Positions 49,309 through 57,719 of a stretch of 64,000 bases of DNA are shown piece after piece. The notes under the pieces are model-generated. The model saw only the letters and a list, made by a program, of their open reading frames with translations. It had not been told where the DNA came from and did not search any database. Location of the stretch: positions 186,001 to 250,000 of the forward strand of contig NZ_JARRIR010000008.1 of the NCBI RefSeq assembly GCF_029601685.1, written 5' to 3'. The position numbers were made by a program, and so were the translations under genes. Origin of the DNA: Metarhizobium sp017305935. GTDB lineage: Bacteria > Pseudomonadota > Alphaproteobacteria > Rhizobiales > Rhizobiaceae. Position 1 is the stretch's first letter. Each line of letters opens with the position of its first letter.

Positions 49309-52300
49309 ATGTCCGGAAAGGAGGCCGGCGAATCGGCGCCGCCGGTTGAAATTCCGATGACGGAGGCGAAACCGCGCCCGGCGCGCAAGTCACGCCGGCG
49401 TTTTCCCGTGCTGCGGCGCCTCGGGCAGCTGTTCTCGGGGCTGGTGATGCTGGGGCTGCTGATCTTCGGCGGCGCGATCGCTGCCATCGAGACAGGCCTG
49501 TTCGATGCCATGCTCAACGAGCGTGCGCAAGCCGCGCTCAACGATGCGCTCGGGCCACGCTTCATGGCCAAGGTCGGCTCGACGGCGATTCGCCTGACGG
49601 CGGACGGAAAGCTGGCGCTGGAAGCCCGGCATGTGGACACCATCGACCTCGCCACCGGCCAGCACATGTCGCAAGCCGCCTCGATTCGCCTCGCGGTCGA
49701 TCCGAAGGCATTGTTCTCAGGCGAAATCGCCGTCAACCACATCGAGGCCGACGACGTCGAGGTCGACGCGACGCTGCTGCCCTCCGGCAAGCCGCTCGAT
49801 CTCAAGGCACTGCGCGTCGACCAGGTGCCCGCGGCTCTGGAAAGCCTGTTCCTGCAACTGGATACGCTGGGCGGCGTCGTCACGCGGGCTCATACCGACA
49901 GTGTCAGCATTTCCTCGATATCGCTCATCGTGCCGGCCGGCGGCGACGAGCCGCTGTCCATCGCGCTGCAGGAACTCGACCTGAAGCGCAATGCCGAAGG
50001 CAGCATCGCCCTTGACGGCAAGCTGACCATCGACGATGTCACCTCCATGATCTCGGGGCGACTGGAAACGCAAGACGGCATGACGCGCGGCTTCCAGGCA
50101 ACGATCACTGAAGTGCCGCTCACCCGCTTCCTCCTCACCTACGACAGCGACGGCGATCCGCATATGGGGCTGGACGGCCGGGCGCGGCTGGATCTGTCAG
50201 CGACGCGTGCCGTCGAGGATACGCCGCCGGCGCTGTCGCTGAAGGCGAGTATCGACAACGCCACCTTCTATGCCGATTCCATCGACCAGAGCCTCGACAG
50301 GGCGGATATCAACGCTGTCTACGATTTCGCCAAGAATTCCATCGAAGTCCTGCCCTCGCGATTGCAGTTCGGTGGAACCGCCATTCCGTTCACCGCCGGG
50401 CTGATCGATCTCGACCGCCTCAACCCGCAGGCCGCGCAGGGATTCGGCATCGACCTGCTGGTCAACGACGGCGTCTCTGCTCCGGCCGGAACGGGTGTCG
50501 GTCCGCTCGCTTTCGGCGCCCGCGTCACCGGCCGCTACGTCACCGGCATCAAGGAAATCCAGCTCGAGCAAATGGCGGCCTCGACACCTATCGGCACTCT
50601 GGCCGGCTCGATGGTGATCCGCTTCAAGGGCGCCGGCTCGCCGGAAATCAGTTTTGGCGCGCAATCGCCGAAACTGCAGACCGAGGCGGTCAAGCAGATG
50701 TGGCCTTTCTGGATGGGTGCCAAGGCGCGCACCTGGGCGCTGGCCAATATCTATGGCGGCACGATCACCAATGCCGCGATCTCCGTCTTCATCCCGCAGG
50801 GGCGTTTCCCCAAGGGCGGCGGGCCGCTGCATCTCGACGAGAACGAGCTGAACATCGGCTTCGACATGAATGACGGCCGCGTCAACATCACCGGCGACAT
50901 TCCGCCGCTGCGCGACGTCAACGGCCGCTTCGATCTGATCGGCCCGCATCTCAACGTGACGGTGGACAATGCCGAATCCTATTTTCCCTCGGGCAAATCG
51001 GTCAAGGTCCTGAGCGGTAGCCGCTTCTCCATCCCGCAGACCTACGACAAGCCGCTGATGGCCGAGGCCGAACTGTCGCTGGCAGCCGGAGCCGATGCGG
51101 CGACCGAGTTGGTGACCTTCAAGCCGATCGCCGTGCTCGACCGCACCGGCTTTCAACCCTCCGACTTTTCCGGCGACGTCAAGGCGACGGTGAAGGCCCG
51201 CTTCGGCATCATCCGCGACCAGAATCCGCCGCCCCCGGACTGGAAGGTGCATCTCGACCTCGACGACGTCGATCTCGGCAAGCCGGTCGAAGGCCGCAAG
51301 ATCACCGGTCTGGAAGGCACGCTCGATCTCGATCCGCAGCGTGCCGTGCTGGAAGCGGACGGCAAGATCGATGCCGTACCGGCGTCGATCCATATGGTCG
51401 AGCCGATCGTCAAAGGCTCCGGGGTCAAGCGCGAGCAGCAGATTTCCGCCACCATCGGCGAGGACCAGGCGCGCAAGCTGACGCCCGGCCTCGACGATAT
51501 CCTCAAAGGCACGACCAAGGTGGAGGTATCGCTGCTCGACGACGGTCGCCGCGCGGTCAAGGCCGATCTCACCCGCGCCACGCTATCGGTGCCGTGGATC
51601 GGCTGGACGAAAGGCAGCGGCATCCCGGCCAGCGCCGCCTTCCAGCTGAATTCCGGCGCCGGCGAACAGGTTTCCATCGACGATTTCGACATCAGCGGCG
51701 ACGGCTTCGGCGTCAGCGGCAAGATGAGCTTCAACAAGACGGGCCTGACCTCGGCCGCCTTCGATCGCGTCAAGCTGGCGGCCGCTGACGACTATGCGCT
51801 CTCGGTCAAGCGCGGCAAGGGCGGCGCCTATGCGATCAACATTTCCGGCCGCTCGGCCGATATCCGCCCGGTTATCGCCCGGCTGCGCGCCGGCACCACC
51901 GGCGGCAAGGGCGACAAATCGGGCAGGAGCGGCGATCTCGGCAGCGCCAGCGTCCGCGCCGATCTCGACAATGTCATCGGCTACAACAACGAGAAGATCA
52001 GCGACGTCAAGCTGGACTATTCCGCCCGCGGCTCGAAGATCGGCGGCGTCAATTTCTCCGGCGTTACCGATAGCGGCCAGGCTGTCGTCAGCGAGCTTCT
52101 CGGCAACGGCGAGGGCAACACCGTCCGCCTGACCACCGGCGACGCCGGCTCGGTCGTGCGCTTCCTCGATCTTTACAAGCGCATGCAGGGCGGGCTTCTC
52201 AATCTGCAGATGCGCTCCTCGGCCGATGGCAGCGCCTGGGCCGGCAATATCGACCTGCGCAATTTCAGGCTGGCGAACGAAGAAAAGCTGCAATCCATCG

Positions 52301-52716
52301 TCTCGACTCCGGTCGGCAATGACGGGCGCAGCCTCAATCGGGCCGTGCGCAAGGATATCGATGTCAGCTCGGAAAAGTTTTCGCGCGGCTTTGCCAGGAT
52401 CATCCTGCGCGGCGGCAGCATCGGTATCGAAAACGGCATCCTGCGCGGAACCCAGGTGGGCGCCACTTTCCAGGGTACTTTCCGTGACGCGCGCGGAAAC
52501 ATGGACATGACCGGCACCTTCATGCCGGCCTATGGACTCAACCGCCTGTTCGCCGAACTGCCGCTGGTCGGCGTCATCCTCGGCAACGGCCGCGACCGCG
52601 GCCTGCTCGGCATCACCTTCCGCCTGCAGGGCAGGTTCGACGAGCCGAAGCTGGCCATCAATCCGCTGTCGATCATTGCCCCCGGCGTTTTCCGTCAGAT
52701 CTTCGAGTTTCAATAA
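49309..52716 (+). CDS. Large AsmA/YhdP-like envelope protein (DUF3971)
   Basis: This 1135-residue protein has one N-terminal membrane span (residues about 40-62, LFSGLVMLGLLIFGGAIAAI). A very long periplasmic part made of beta-strand repeats follows. Its central region contains AYDSDGDPHMGLDGRARLDL-type and MWPFWMGAKARTWALANIYGGTI segments that mark the DUF3971/YhdP branch. The C-terminal part resembles the AsmA-like C domain (GLLNLQMRSSADG, NPLSIIAPGVFRQIFEF). YhdP and TamB relatives move phospholipids between membranes. The gene is monocistronic: divergent from bcp and closed by a bidirectional terminator. Confidence 0.85.
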   Translation: MSGKEAGESAPPVEIPMTEAKPRPARKSRRRFPVLRRLGQLFSGLVMLGLLIFGGAIAAIETGLFDAMLNERAQAALNDALGPRFMAKVGSTAIRLTADGKLALEARHVDTIDLATGQHMSQAASIRLAVDPKALFSGEIAVNHIEADDVEVDATLLPSGKPLDLKALRVDQVPAALESLFLQLDTLGGVVTRAHTDSVSISSISLIVPAGGDEPLSIALQELDLKRNAEGSIALDGKLTIDDVTSMISGRLETQDGMTRGFQATITEVPLTRFLLTYDSDGDPHMGLDGRARLDLSATRAVEDTPPALSLKASIDNATFYADSIDQSLDRADINAVYDFAKNSIEVLPSRLQFGGTAIPFTAGLIDLDRLNPQAAQGFGIDLLVNDGVSAPAGTGVGPLAFGARVTGRYVTGIKEIQLEQMAASTPIGTLAGSMVIRFKGAGSPEISFGAQSPKLQTEAVKQMWPFWMGAKARTWALANIYGGTITNAAISVFIPQGRFPKGGGPLHLDENELNIGFDMNDGRVNITGDIPPLRDVNGRFDLIGPHLNVTVDNAESYFPSGKSVKVLSGSRFSIPQTYDKPLMAEAELSLAAGADAATELVTFKPIAVLDRTGFQPSDFSGDVKATVKARFGIIRDQNPPPPDWKVHLDLDDVDLGKPVEGRKITGLEGTLDLDPQRAVLEADGKIDAVPASIHMVEPIVKGSGVKREQQISATIGEDQARKLTPGLDDILKGTTKVEVSLLDDGRRAVKADLTRATLSVPWIGWTKGSGIPASAAFQLNSGAGEQVSIDDFDISGDGFGVSGKMSFNKTGLTSAAFDRVKLAAADDYALSVKRGKGGAYAINISGRSADIRPVIARLRAGTTGGKGDKSGRSGDLGSASVRADLDNVIGYNNEKISDVKLDYSARGSKIGGVNFSGVTDSGQAVVSELLGNGEGNTVRLTTGDAGSVVRFLDLYKRMQGGLLNLQMRSSADGSAWAGNIDLRNFRLANEEKLQSIVSTPVGNDGRSLNRAVRKDIDVSSEKFSRGFARIILRGGSIGIENGILRGTQVGATFQGTFRDARGNMDMTGTFMPAYGLNRLFAELPLVGVILGNGRDRGLLGITFRLQGRFDEPKLAINPLSIIAPGVFRQIFEFQ

Positions 52717-52720
52717 AACA

Positions 52721-52764
52721 AACGAAAGCGCCCGCTTCCGGCCAGGGAAGCGGGCGTTTTCGTT
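52721..52764. terminator. Bidirectional terminator between the AsmA-like gene and tyrS
   Basis: The core 11-bp stem 52729-52739 with 52746-52756 is extended by AACGAAA (52721-52727) pairing with TTTCGTT (52758-52764). It has A-rich and T-rich ends on opposite sides and serves convergent genes. Confidence 0.88.
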
Positions 52765-52779
52765 GCGCAATGCCGACAC

Positions 52780-54033
52780 TCAGGCCGGACGGACGAGGAT
52801 ATGCTTCTTCTTGCCGAGCGACAGCTTGATGACGCCGTCGCTGGTGATCTCGCTCGAGCCAATGAGTTGGCGCTCGTCGGAAACCGCCTTGTCGTTGATC
52901 TTCACAGCTCCGCCCTGCACATGCCGGCGGGCTTCGCCGTTGGAGGCGGCAAGGCCGGCGCGAACCATCAGGGCCAGCAGGCCGAGGCCGGCTTCCAGCT
53001 CTCCGGCCGGGATATCGACGCTTGGCAGGTTGTCCGAAAGCGCGCCTTCCTCGAAGGTCTTGCGGGCTGTCTCTTCCGCCTGCTCGGCGGCGGCGCGACC
53101 ATGCAGGATGGCGGTGACTTCCGTCGCCAGGATCTTCTTCACGGCATTGATTTCCGAGCCGCCGGCAGCGGACAGCTTTGCGATCTCGGCCATCGGCAGC
53201 GTCGTATAGAGCTTCAGGAAGCGGCCGACATCGGCATCCTCTGTGTTGCGCCAGTATTGCCAGAAATCATACGCAGAAAGCATGTCGGCGTTCAGCCAGA
53301 CGGCGCCGTTGACCGACTTGCCCATCTTGGCGCCCGATGCCGTGGTGAGCAGCGGCGAGGTCAGCGCGAAAAGCTGCGGCGTGCCCATGCGGTGGCCGAG
53401 GTCGATGCCGTTGACGATATTGCCCCACTGATCCGAACCGCCCATCTGCAGCCGGCAGCCATACCGCTTCGACAGTTCGACGAAGTCGTAGGCTTGCAGG
53501 ATCATGTAGTTGAATTCGAGGAAGGACAGCGACTGCTCACGGTCGAGGCGCGTCTTGACGCTGTCGAAGGACAGCATGCGGTTGACCGAGAAGTGGCGAC
53601 CGACATCGCGCAGGAATTCGAGATAGTTGAGACTGCGCAGCCATTCGGCATTGTTGATCATCAACGCATCCTTCGGCCCGTCGCCATATGCGAGGTAGCT
53701 CGAGAAGACGCGCTTGATCGAGGCGATATTGTCCTCGATGGTGTCGACGGTCATCAACTGGCGGGCATCGTCCTTGAAAGAGGGGTCGCCGACCATGCCC
53801 GTGCCGCCGCCCATCAGCGAGATCGGCCGATGGCCGGTCTGCTGCATCCAGTGCAGCATCATGATCTGGATCAGGCCACCGGCATGCAGGCTGGGCGCGG
53901 TGGGATCGAAGCCGATATAGGCCGTCACGGTTTCCTTGGCGAACAGATCATCCAGACCGGGTTCGTCCGAAATCTGGTGGATGAAGCCGCGCTCATCAAG
54001 GGTGTGAAGGAAATCGGATTTGAACTTCGACAT
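52780..54033 (-). CDS. tyrS: Tyrosyl-tRNA synthetase
   Basis: This class I aminoacyl-tRNA synthetase charges tRNA-Tyr. The 417-residue protein has the HIGH-equivalent LHAGGLIQI (about residues 50-58), the KMSKS-equivalent AKMGKSVNGAVW (about 232-243), the tyrosine-binding YDFVELSKRYGC and QMGGSDQWGNI, and a C-terminal S4 domain (LMVRAGLAASNGEARRHVQGGAVKIND). Length and motifs are standard. It is divergent from anmK across about 140 bases. Confidence 0.97.
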   Translation of the reverse strand: MSKFKSDFLHTLDERGFIHQISDEPGLDDLFAKETVTAYIGFDPTAPSLHAGGLIQIMMLHWMQQTGHRPISLMGGGTGMVGDPSFKDDARQLMTVDTIEDNIASIKRVFSSYLAYGDGPKDALMINNAEWLRSLNYLEFLRDVGRHFSVNRMLSFDSVKTRLDREQSLSFLEFNYMILQAYDFVELSKRYGCRLQMGGSDQWGNIVNGIDLGHRMGTPQLFALTSPLLTTASGAKMGKSVNGAVWLNADMLSAYDFWQYWRNTEDADVGRFLKLYTTLPMAEIAKLSAAGGSEINAVKKILATEVTAILHGRAAAEQAEETARKTFEEGALSDNLPSVDIPAGELEAGLGLLALMVRAGLAASNGEARRHVQGGAVKINDKAVSDERQLIGSSEITSDGVIKLSLGKKKHILVRPA

Positions 54034-54175
54034 GGCCTGTCTCTCTTTGCACGCTGCCGCGTATCGTTTTCGACATTTGAAAATCGTCGCGCTTTAGCAT
54101 TGTTTTTTGAAAAGTGCATCCGTTTCGGCCATGAATGTTGAAAAGCGATTCTGGGAAATCGGGCAGGGCGGACGC

Positions 54176-55387
54176 GTGGACAGGCTTTACACGGCAATCG
54201 GATTGATGAGCGGCACCTCGATGGACGGCATCGACGTGGCGCTGCTGCGCACGGATGGCGACCGCACGGTCGAGCGCGGCCCCTTCCTCGGCATCCCCTA
54301 TCCGCCCTCCTTCCGCCAGCGGATGAAACAAGCGCTCGACATCGCCAAGCCGATGACGGACCGCGATGCCCGCCCCGGCGATCTCGCCGACATCGAGCGC
54401 GAGCTGACCTTGCGTCATGCGGATGCCGTTACGGAATTCCTCTCGCGCAACGGGCTGACGACCAGCGAGATCGACCTGATCGGTTTTCACGGCCAGACGG
54501 TGCTGCACCGGCCGGATCAGGCGCTGACCGTCCAGATCGGCGATGGCCCGCTGCTCGCCGAAAAGACCGGCATCGACGTGGTCTACGACATGCGCGCCGA
54601 GGACATGCGCCATGGTGGGCAAGGTGCGCCGCTGGTGCCGGCCTATCATGCGGCGCTGGCCGATGGACTGGTAGAAGCGGGCCAGACCGTCTGTTTCGTC
54701 AATATAGGCGGCATTTCCAATCTGACCGCGATCGGCCCGGACGGCGCGATTTTCGCCTATGACAGCGGGCCGGGCAACACGCTGATCGACCAATGGGTCG
54801 AGACGCAGGCCGGCATTCCCTTCGACCAGGGCGGTATGATCGCCTCCGAGGGCAGGGTGATCGATGCGCTCGCCGCCCGCTATCTCGACAATTCCTTCTT
54901 TACGGCAAGTGTGCGGCGCTCGCTCGACCGCAACGATTTCAGCCCGCCGGAGCCGCATGAGGCGGAGCTTTCGGACGGGGCGCGCACGCTCGCCCACGTC
55001 GCCGCCGCCGCAATCCTCAAATCGGCGAGACATCTGCCGGCGAGCCCCAGCCTGTTCGTCATCTGCGGCGGCGGGCGACTCAACCGGACGATCATGGCGG
55101 ATCTGGCAGACCTTGCCGGCCGGCAGGGCGGCAGGGTCGTCTCGGCGGAAGAGGCGGGGTTCGATGGCGATGCAATGGAGGCTGAGGCCTGGGCCTATCT
55201 TGCGGTGCGCTCGCGGCGCGGTCTGCCGCTGACCTTTCCCGGCACCACCGGCGTCAAGGCACCGGTTTCGGGTGGTGTATTCGCCCCGGCAAGGGAGAAA
55301 CGCACCGCCAGACCTGGGGAAGAAAGCCTGTCACAAGACCTCCATCCGTCATCCTCGGGCTTGTCCCGAGGATCTGCCAATGCCTGA
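54176..55387 (+). CDS. anmK: Anhydro-N-acetylmuramic acid kinase with repeat-derived C-terminus
   Basis: AnmK phosphorylates and opens 1,6-anhydro-N-acetylmuramic acid during cell wall recycling. Family motifs are TAIGLMSGTSMDGIDVALL at the start, IGFHGQTVLHRP, NIGGISNLT, YDSGPGNTLID and ICGGGRLNRTIM. The GTG at 54176 behind an AGGGCGG-like site is preferred (403 aa); an ATG at 54131 has no site. The last 15 or so codons (HPSSSGLSRGSANA) are encoded by the RIME-like repeat starting at 55348. The C-terminus therefore seems to have been rewritten by repeat insertion, about 25-30 residues beyond the usual end. Confidence 0.88.
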   Translation: MDRLYTAIGLMSGTSMDGIDVALLRTDGDRTVERGPFLGIPYPPSFRQRMKQALDIAKPMTDRDARPGDLADIERELTLRHADAVTEFLSRNGLTTSEIDLIGFHGQTVLHRPDQALTVQIGDGPLLAEKTGIDVVYDMRAEDMRHGGQGAPLVPAYHAALADGLVEAGQTVCFVNIGGISNLTAIGPDGAIFAYDSGPGNTLIDQWVETQAGIPFDQGGMIASEGRVIDALAARYLDNSFFTASVRRSLDRNDFSPPEPHEAELSDGARTLAHVAAAAILKSARHLPASPSLFVICGGGRLNRTIMADLADLAGRQGGRVVSAEEAGFDGDAMEAEAWAYLAVRSRRGLPLTFPGTTGVKAPVSGGVFAPAREKRTARPGEESLSQDLHPSSSGLSRGSANA

Positions 55388-55452
55388 TAAGCAGTTGATG
55401 TGAATGGCTATTTCTGACGTGCTCAGATCTTCGGGACAAGCCCGAGGATGAC
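55348..55452. repeat. RIME-like palindromic repeat, copy 2
   Basis: This 105-base element has a palindrome at each end: CCTCGGG-CTTGT-CCCGAGG near 55353-55371 and the matching TTCGGGACAAGCCCGAGGA near 55430-55448. The outer ends are also mutually complementary. It is the inverted counterpart of the copy at 44176-44283. Its left end is translated as the tail of anmK. Confidence 0.75.
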
Positions 55453-55511
55453 GAAAGAAGCGTTTGCGGGCAGTTCGGCGCACCGCCTGACGGCGATGCG
55501 CGATATCGGTC

Positions 55512-56189
55512 TCAGCGGATGCGCTTGGCGGCCGGCTCGGGCGTCAGTTCGCCCGCGAGGCGGCGTTCGAGATAGTCCTCGCATTCGCCCATCAGCGTGT
55601 CCACCTGGCCGTTGAAGAAGTGGTTGGCGCCCGACACCACCTTGTGGGTGATGAGAATGCCCTTCTGGGTCTTGAGCTTTTCGACCAGATTGTTGACGTC
55701 CTTCTCCGGCGCCACCTTGTCGCTGTCGCCGTTGATGATCAGGCCGGAGGACGGGCAGGGGGCGAGGAAGGAGAAGTCATAGGTATTCGGCTGCGGCGCG
55801 ACCGAAATGAACCCTTCGATTTCCGGGCGGCGCATCAGAAGCTGCATGCCGATCCAGGCGCCGAAGGAATAACCGGCCACCCAGCAGCTCTTGGAATCGG
55901 GATGCAGGCTCTGCACCCAGTCCAATGCCGAGGCGGCATCCGACAATTCGCCGGCGCCATGGTCGAATTCACCCTGGCTGCGGCCGATAGAGCGAAAATT
56001 GAACCGCAGTGTCGTAAAACCGCGCTTCTGGAACATGTAGAAGAGCTGGTAGACGATCTGGTTGTTCATCGTGCCGCCGAACTGCGGATGCGGATGAAGG
56101 ATCAGAGCGATGGGAGCGCTCTTTTCTTTGGACGGCTGGTAGCGGCCTTCGAGGCGGCCGGCGGGGCCGTTGAAAATGACTTCGGGCAT
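55512..56189 (-). CDS. Alpha/beta hydrolase, small serine hydrolase
   Basis: This 225-residue cytosolic alpha/beta hydrolase has a full triad: Ser108 in GYSFGAW, Asp155 or Asp157 in INGDSDKVAPE, and His190 in SGANHFFNG. The N-terminal ALILHPHPQFGGTMNNQ is characteristic of a widespread bacterial group of uncharacterised hydrolases. LRFNFRSIGRSQGEFDHG is the second conserved loop. The natural substrate is not known. It is divergent from the suf operon, so the region 56190-56406 holds both promoters. Confidence 0.88.
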   Translation of the reverse strand: MPEVIFNGPAGRLEGRYQPSKEKSAPIALILHPHPQFGGTMNNQIVYQLFYMFQKRGFTTLRFNFRSIGRSQGEFDHGAGELSDAASALDWVQSLHPDSKSCWVAGYSFGAWIGMQLLMRRPEIEGFISVAPQPNTYDFSFLAPCPSSGLIINGDSDKVAPEKDVNNLVEKLKTQKGILITHKVVSGANHFFNGQVDTLMGECEDYLERRLAGELTPEPAAKRIR

Positions 56190-56249
56190 CTTTACTCCGG
56201 GTTGGCGATCTCTAAGGGCTCAAAAACGCATTCGTCGGCCTGGCCTGAC

Positions 56250-56278
56250 TTGACAAGAACCGTCAAGTTTTCTAAAAC
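56250..56278 (+). promoter_or_regulatory. Promoter of the suf operon with overlapping RirA-type IRO box
   Basis: TTGACA (56250-56255) and TAAAAC (56273-56278) are separated by 17 bases. The -35 element is part of the palindrome TTGAC-N7-GTCAA (56250-56266), which fits the TGA-N9-TCA iron-responsive operator bound by RirA. RirA binding here would block RNA polymerase directly. Confidence 0.65.
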
Positions 56279-56281
56279 ACA

Positions 56282-56300
56282 GTTTAGAACCATTCGAAAC
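56282..56300 (+). promoter_or_regulatory. ICE-type (Irr) box of the suf operon
   Basis: GTTTAGAACCATTCGAAAC matches the TTTAGAA-N3-TTCTAAA iron control element with one mismatch. It lies just downstream of the -10 element, over the expected start site. An extra half-site, TTCTAAA (56270-56276), overlaps the -10 and pairs with TTTAGAA. Confidence 0.6.
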
Positions 56301-56406
56301 TTTGTGTGCTTATCACACGATGTGAAGGTGTCATAAGGCAAGCGGCTCGGGAATTTCAAGAAAAATGAGACCGGGCGAGATGATGGCACCGACGACGGAC
56401 GATTGA

Positions 56407-57573
56407 ATGACCCATGTGCGCACATATCTGGATTGGAATGCCACGGCGCCGTTGCACCCCGCCGCCCGCGACGCCTTCCTGCGCGCGCTCGACCTGACCG
56501 GCAATCCTTCGTCGGTACATGGCGAAGGCCGCGCCGCCAAGGCGGCGATGGAAAACGCCCGCCGCCAGGTCGCAGCCCTGTTCCATGCCGAAGCCAGCCA
56601 TGTGACCTTCACCAGCGGCGCGACGGAAGCGGCCAATCTGGCGCTGACCCCGGATTTCCGCATGGGCCGCACGCCGCTTGCCATCGGCCATCTCTATGTC
56701 TCGGCCATCGAACACCCGGCCGTGCGCGAGGGCGGGCGATTCCCGAAGGACCGGGTCAGCGAAATTCCGGTGACATCGGACGGCATCGTCGATCTCGACG
56801 CGCTGTCGGCGGCACTGGCCGCCCATGATGCCGGCGCCGGCCTGCCGATGGTCGCCATCATGCTCGCCAACAACGAGACCGGCATCGTGCAACCGGTCAA
56901 GGAAGCCGCGCGCATCGTCCACGCCAAAGGCGGGATCATGGTCGTCGACGCCGTACAGGCCGCCGCGCGCCTCGATATCGATATCGCCGCGCTCGATGCG
57001 GATTTCCTGATCGTCTCCTCCCACAAGATCGGCGGCCCGCGCGGCGTCGGCGCGCTCGTCTCGCGCGGCGAAATCCTGATGCCGAAGCCGCTGATCCATG
57101 GCGGCGGCCAGGAGAAGGGCCATCGTTCCGGCACGGAGAATCTCGCGGCGATCATCGGCTTCGGCGCGGCGGCCGAGACTGCGCGCAACGACATGACCGA
57201 ACGCCGCGCCCGCATCGGCGCGCTGCGCGACCGGCTGGAAAGCGGCATGCGCACTGCGGCGGATGATGTCGTCATCCACGGCGCGGGCATCGAGCGCATC
57301 TGCAATACCGTCTTCTTCACCCTGCCGGGGCTAAAGGCCGAGACCGGGCAGATCGCCTTCGATCTCGAAGGCGTGGCGCTGTCGGCGGGGGCCGCCTGCT
57401 CCTCGGGCAAGGTCGGCGAAAGCCATGTGTTGACCGCCATGGGCCGCGATCCGCGTCTCGGCGCGTTGCGCATCTCGCTGGGGCCGGCAACGACGGAGGC
57501 CGATATAGACCACGCGCTCGCGGCCTTCACGAAAATCGCCGGGCGGCGCAAACCGGCTGGACAAGCGGCCTGA
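56407..57573 (+). CDS. sufS2: Cysteine desulfurase, NifS/IscS type (SufS2)
   Basis: This PLP enzyme removes sulfur from cysteine as a protein-bound persulfide for Fe-S assembly. It is the group I (NifS/IscS-like) type. The PLP lysine is Lys207 in SSHKIGGPRGVGAL, and the persulfide cysteine is Cys331 in the long loop GAACSSGKVGESHVL. LDWNATAPLHPAARDAF opens the protein (388 aa). In Agrobacterium the equivalent first gene of the suf operon is called sufS2. IRO and ICE boxes lie upstream. The 146-base gap to sufB contains two small hairpins. Confidence 0.92.
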   Translation: MTHVRTYLDWNATAPLHPAARDAFLRALDLTGNPSSVHGEGRAAKAAMENARRQVAALFHAEASHVTFTSGATEAANLALTPDFRMGRTPLAIGHLYVSAIEHPAVREGGRFPKDRVSEIPVTSDGIVDLDALSAALAAHDAGAGLPMVAIMLANNETGIVQPVKEAARIVHAKGGIMVVDAVQAAARLDIDIAALDADFLIVSSHKIGGPRGVGALVSRGEILMPKPLIHGGGQEKGHRSGTENLAAIIGFGAAAETARNDMTERRARIGALRDRLESGMRTAADDVVIHGAGIERICNTVFFTLPGLKAETGQIAFDLEGVALSAGAACSSGKVGESHVLTAMGRDPRLGALRISLGPATTEADIDHALAAFTKIAGRRKPAGQAA

Positions 57574-57719
57574 AAGCCGGCCAAAAAGTTGCGGAAACAC
57601 AAGATTCCGCTTGCCAAGAGGTGTGAAAACGCGCCTCTGGCGCCTACATGAGGGCGGACACTTCCGCACGAATTGAAGAAAACGTCGGTCCCTTGATACC
57701 GGCGCGAATGGAGAAAAAC

